A stretch of DNA of 64,000 nucleotides, from NCBI GenBank assembly GCA_029721515.1, contig CM056550.1, positions 21,899,619 to 21,963,618 on the forward strand, in the 5' to 3' direction. The notes under the pieces were generated by a model. The model did not search any database. It was not told where the DNA came from and was given only the letters and a program-made list of their open reading frames with translations. Numbering within the stretch: position 1 is the stretch's first letter; every line of letters begins with the position of its first letter. Positions 62,097 through 64,000 of the stretch are shown here, in pieces. The stretch comes from Synanceia verrucosa. Lineage: Eukaryota; Chordata; Actinopteri; Perciformes; Synanceiidae. The translations under genes and the position numbers were made by a program.

Positions 62097-63126
62097 CACT
62101 GCAAAAAAAAAACAAAAAAAACCCACAAAATCTGAGGACACAGATCCTCAAATCAAGTGAAATTATCTGTCCATAGTGAGATTATTTCACCTCACAAGAT
62201 TTCTGGAATTAAAATTGTTAAATCTAGAAACAAGATGTATTTAGAGGTGGATTTATTAATGGTAACCAGCTTTATTTGACATATACTCAAAATTTGTCCG
62301 TTTAACCTATCCCTCAGGGAGCAGTGGTGCCATGGAAGGCACCCAGGGAACAACAGGATTCAGTGTCTGGCTCAAGGACACTTGGGCAGCATAGAGCAGG
62401 AGGAGGGATCAAACCCGTGACCCTGGGGTTCAGGGACGACCACATGAATATACACATGAAATAATGCTGGTTTATCTCTTTGAGTGCCATTGACTTATTT
62501 TGATGTCAAAGTGGTTTTTCAGCCGTGGGTCGCTGATCACGGTCTCCTGCAGCCTGTGAGTAATTTTGGGGCTTCTGGGAGATGTAGTCGAAGCATAAAG
62601 AGAAGGTATACACCACAGAGATCAAAGCAGGAAGTGAGACGATTGAGATTAGAGAGCAAAACAAACTGATTCTGGACAAAAAGTGGCTTTTTTTTGGGTG
62701 AAAGTGGCCTCTACTCTACCTCTGATAAAAACAAGAACGAAACGAGGAAAAAACAAAAAAAAAATTTCATGATGAAATAGAGTCTCTTCTTTCATTTTAG
62801 CTTTTCGGTGTTTTCGGAGACATAGTACAAAATATTCTGTGGATCTTAAAATATGACTCAGATGGGTAAAAAAAGCTGGGACAAGGCACTTTCTGTTTCA
62901 TAAAACACGTGGCACTCAGAGTTAAAAAAAGATTCATTTGGTGAGGCATTTTAAGATGTGTGGCCTATTTGAGACAAAAAAAATATAAGGTTCTGTTTGA
63001 TTTAACGTTATAGTGTAAAGTTGAACACTTAAGAAATAAGAAATAAGAAATTGTCTCTTAAAAAAGGTAAATATGTCTAAATCTAAGTTTTTTTCATCTT
63101 GGTAAGAACCAAATAATTTGCAGTGA
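62097..63126. mobile_element. CACTGCAAAA element with terminal inverted repeats and nested insertions
   Basis: Left end CACTGCAAAA, right end ATTTGCAGTG (its near reverse complement). It contains AAGTGAAATTATCTGTCCAT near the left end. The interior holds a segment with TCAAGGACACTT (about 62290-62445), typical of another fish repeat, and the dispersed-family copy at 62473-62924. Confidence 0.65.
62473..62924 (+). repeat. dispersed repeat family, copy 5 (nested)
   Basis: Runs from CTCTTTGAGTGCC to GGCACTCAGAGTTAA and lies inside the element at 62097-63126. Confidence 0.84.
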
Positions 63127-63350
63127 GGTTTAAACATTATTCAGTGTGAGGGTGGTAAAATTGCATTAAGTAGAACCCTGTCTGAACAGAAAATAGTCCC
63201 GCACAGATTGTGTAAAGATGTCGCCTCAAACCTGAAGTGTTCCTCTTCCATATCCTCTTATGATCCACTAGACATTCTTCTCCACAGGGCCCGATGGATG
63301 ACTTAACCCAGAGCAGCGCTCTTTGCCACAGCTGACCCAGATTGAACTGA

Positions 63351-63373
63351 GTGTGTGTGTGTGTGTGTGTGTG
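63351..63373. repeat. (GT)n microsatellite
   Basis: GT dinucleotide run in adam12 intron 2. Confidence 0.95.
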
Positions 63374-64000
63374 AAATGCGTTTGTGTGTGTGGTTGCTAA
63401 GCGATGGAGAATGATTCTTTTCTTTTGTGTGTTTCTGGGTGATAGCGCACGCAGGAGGGAGGTTATGTGTTGACATGCGGATGAGCGTGCATGTCTGACA
63501 GAAAAGTGATGTAAGACTCCTTCATCTGACTCGACGCACGCCGTCCTTCTCGGCGTTGCAACTCAGGGTTTGCGAAGACTTGTGGCTTTCTGCGGGATTA
63601 ATGTCAAATGGAATAAAAACATGAAGCTTATCCTCTCAGCTCTTGTTCTAAGATATAAAGTTGCTTCATAAAGATTTCCGACCACTCAATTGGTAACAGC
63701 CTTTTTTCTGGGTGGCTAGGTCGCAGTTTCATCATGATTTTAATAAAGAAGTATTTATTTTATTGCCACACAGCACCCATTTAAAGGGGAAGTGGCATTT
63801 TTTACAAATTGGACTTTATTTCTGGGATAAAATACTGCCATTTACTCACCTATTTCACTTCGGAGTCATTTGGAGACAATATTGGATTTAATGATATCCA
63901 TTTAACAAGAGTGAAGCGGGCACTGAAATGCAGCCAGTAAATGACACAAACTTGACCATTTCTCAAATAACAGACTTTTAATAAGATGGGCTACACTGTT

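Larger units (their letters stand above)
60421..64000 (+). other. adam12: adam12 intron 2 (partial)
   Basis: No next exon was found. About half is repeats: a dispersed-family copy (60559-60905), an element with inverted ends (60937-61661), and a CACTGCAAAA element (62097-63126) carrying another insertion. A GT tract lies at 63351-63373. Confidence 0.6.

Overview
The window is vertebrate nuclear DNA, almost certainly from a ray-finned fish. It has short GT-AG exons in long AT-rich introns, many CA/GT microsatellites, and layers of small non-autonomous transposons of teleost type. No bacterial-style operon, CRISPR array, rRNA or tRNA gene was found.

Three protein-coding genes can be assembled exon by exon. 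Reading frame is kept across every junction.

(1) Left, minus strand, about 1-30,250: the 5' part of dock1 (Dock180 Rac guanine-nucleotide exchange factor). Eleven coding exons give the first 351 residues: start codon, N-terminal SH3 domain, and the region leading to the DHR-1 domain. The gene runs off the left edge. Intron 1 is 19.5 kb.

(2) Centre, plus strand, 33,410-46,806: a complete orthologue of C10orf90 (FATS). Ten coding exons total 2,574 nt (857 codons plus stop) and end in an ALMS motif.

(3) Right, plus strand, from about 49,900: the first two coding exons of a secreted or membrane protease gene, most likely adam12 (signal peptide and start of the prodomain). It runs off the right edge.

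The order and orientation (dock1 head-to-head with C10orf90, then adam12 co-oriented with C10orf90) match human 10q26.2. This supports all three identifications. The fish locus is compact: only 3.4 kb separates the dock1 and C10orf90 start codons.

Intergenic and intronic DNA is rich in repeats. They include a 0.55-0.7 kb foldback element with twelve GATATC cores between the dock1 and C10orf90 promoters, and a dispersed family with five copies. There is also an inverted pair of a roughly 0.5-0.7 kb element flanking dock1 exons 2-8, three further transposon-like elements with terminal inverted repeats (two carrying nested insertions), and long GT tracts. One GT tract abuts a C10orf90 splice acceptor. 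I found no wholly new gene system. The most testable oddities are the foldback element between the two promoters, the inverted intronic repeats that could drive back-splicing, and the TG tract at a 64-nt exon.
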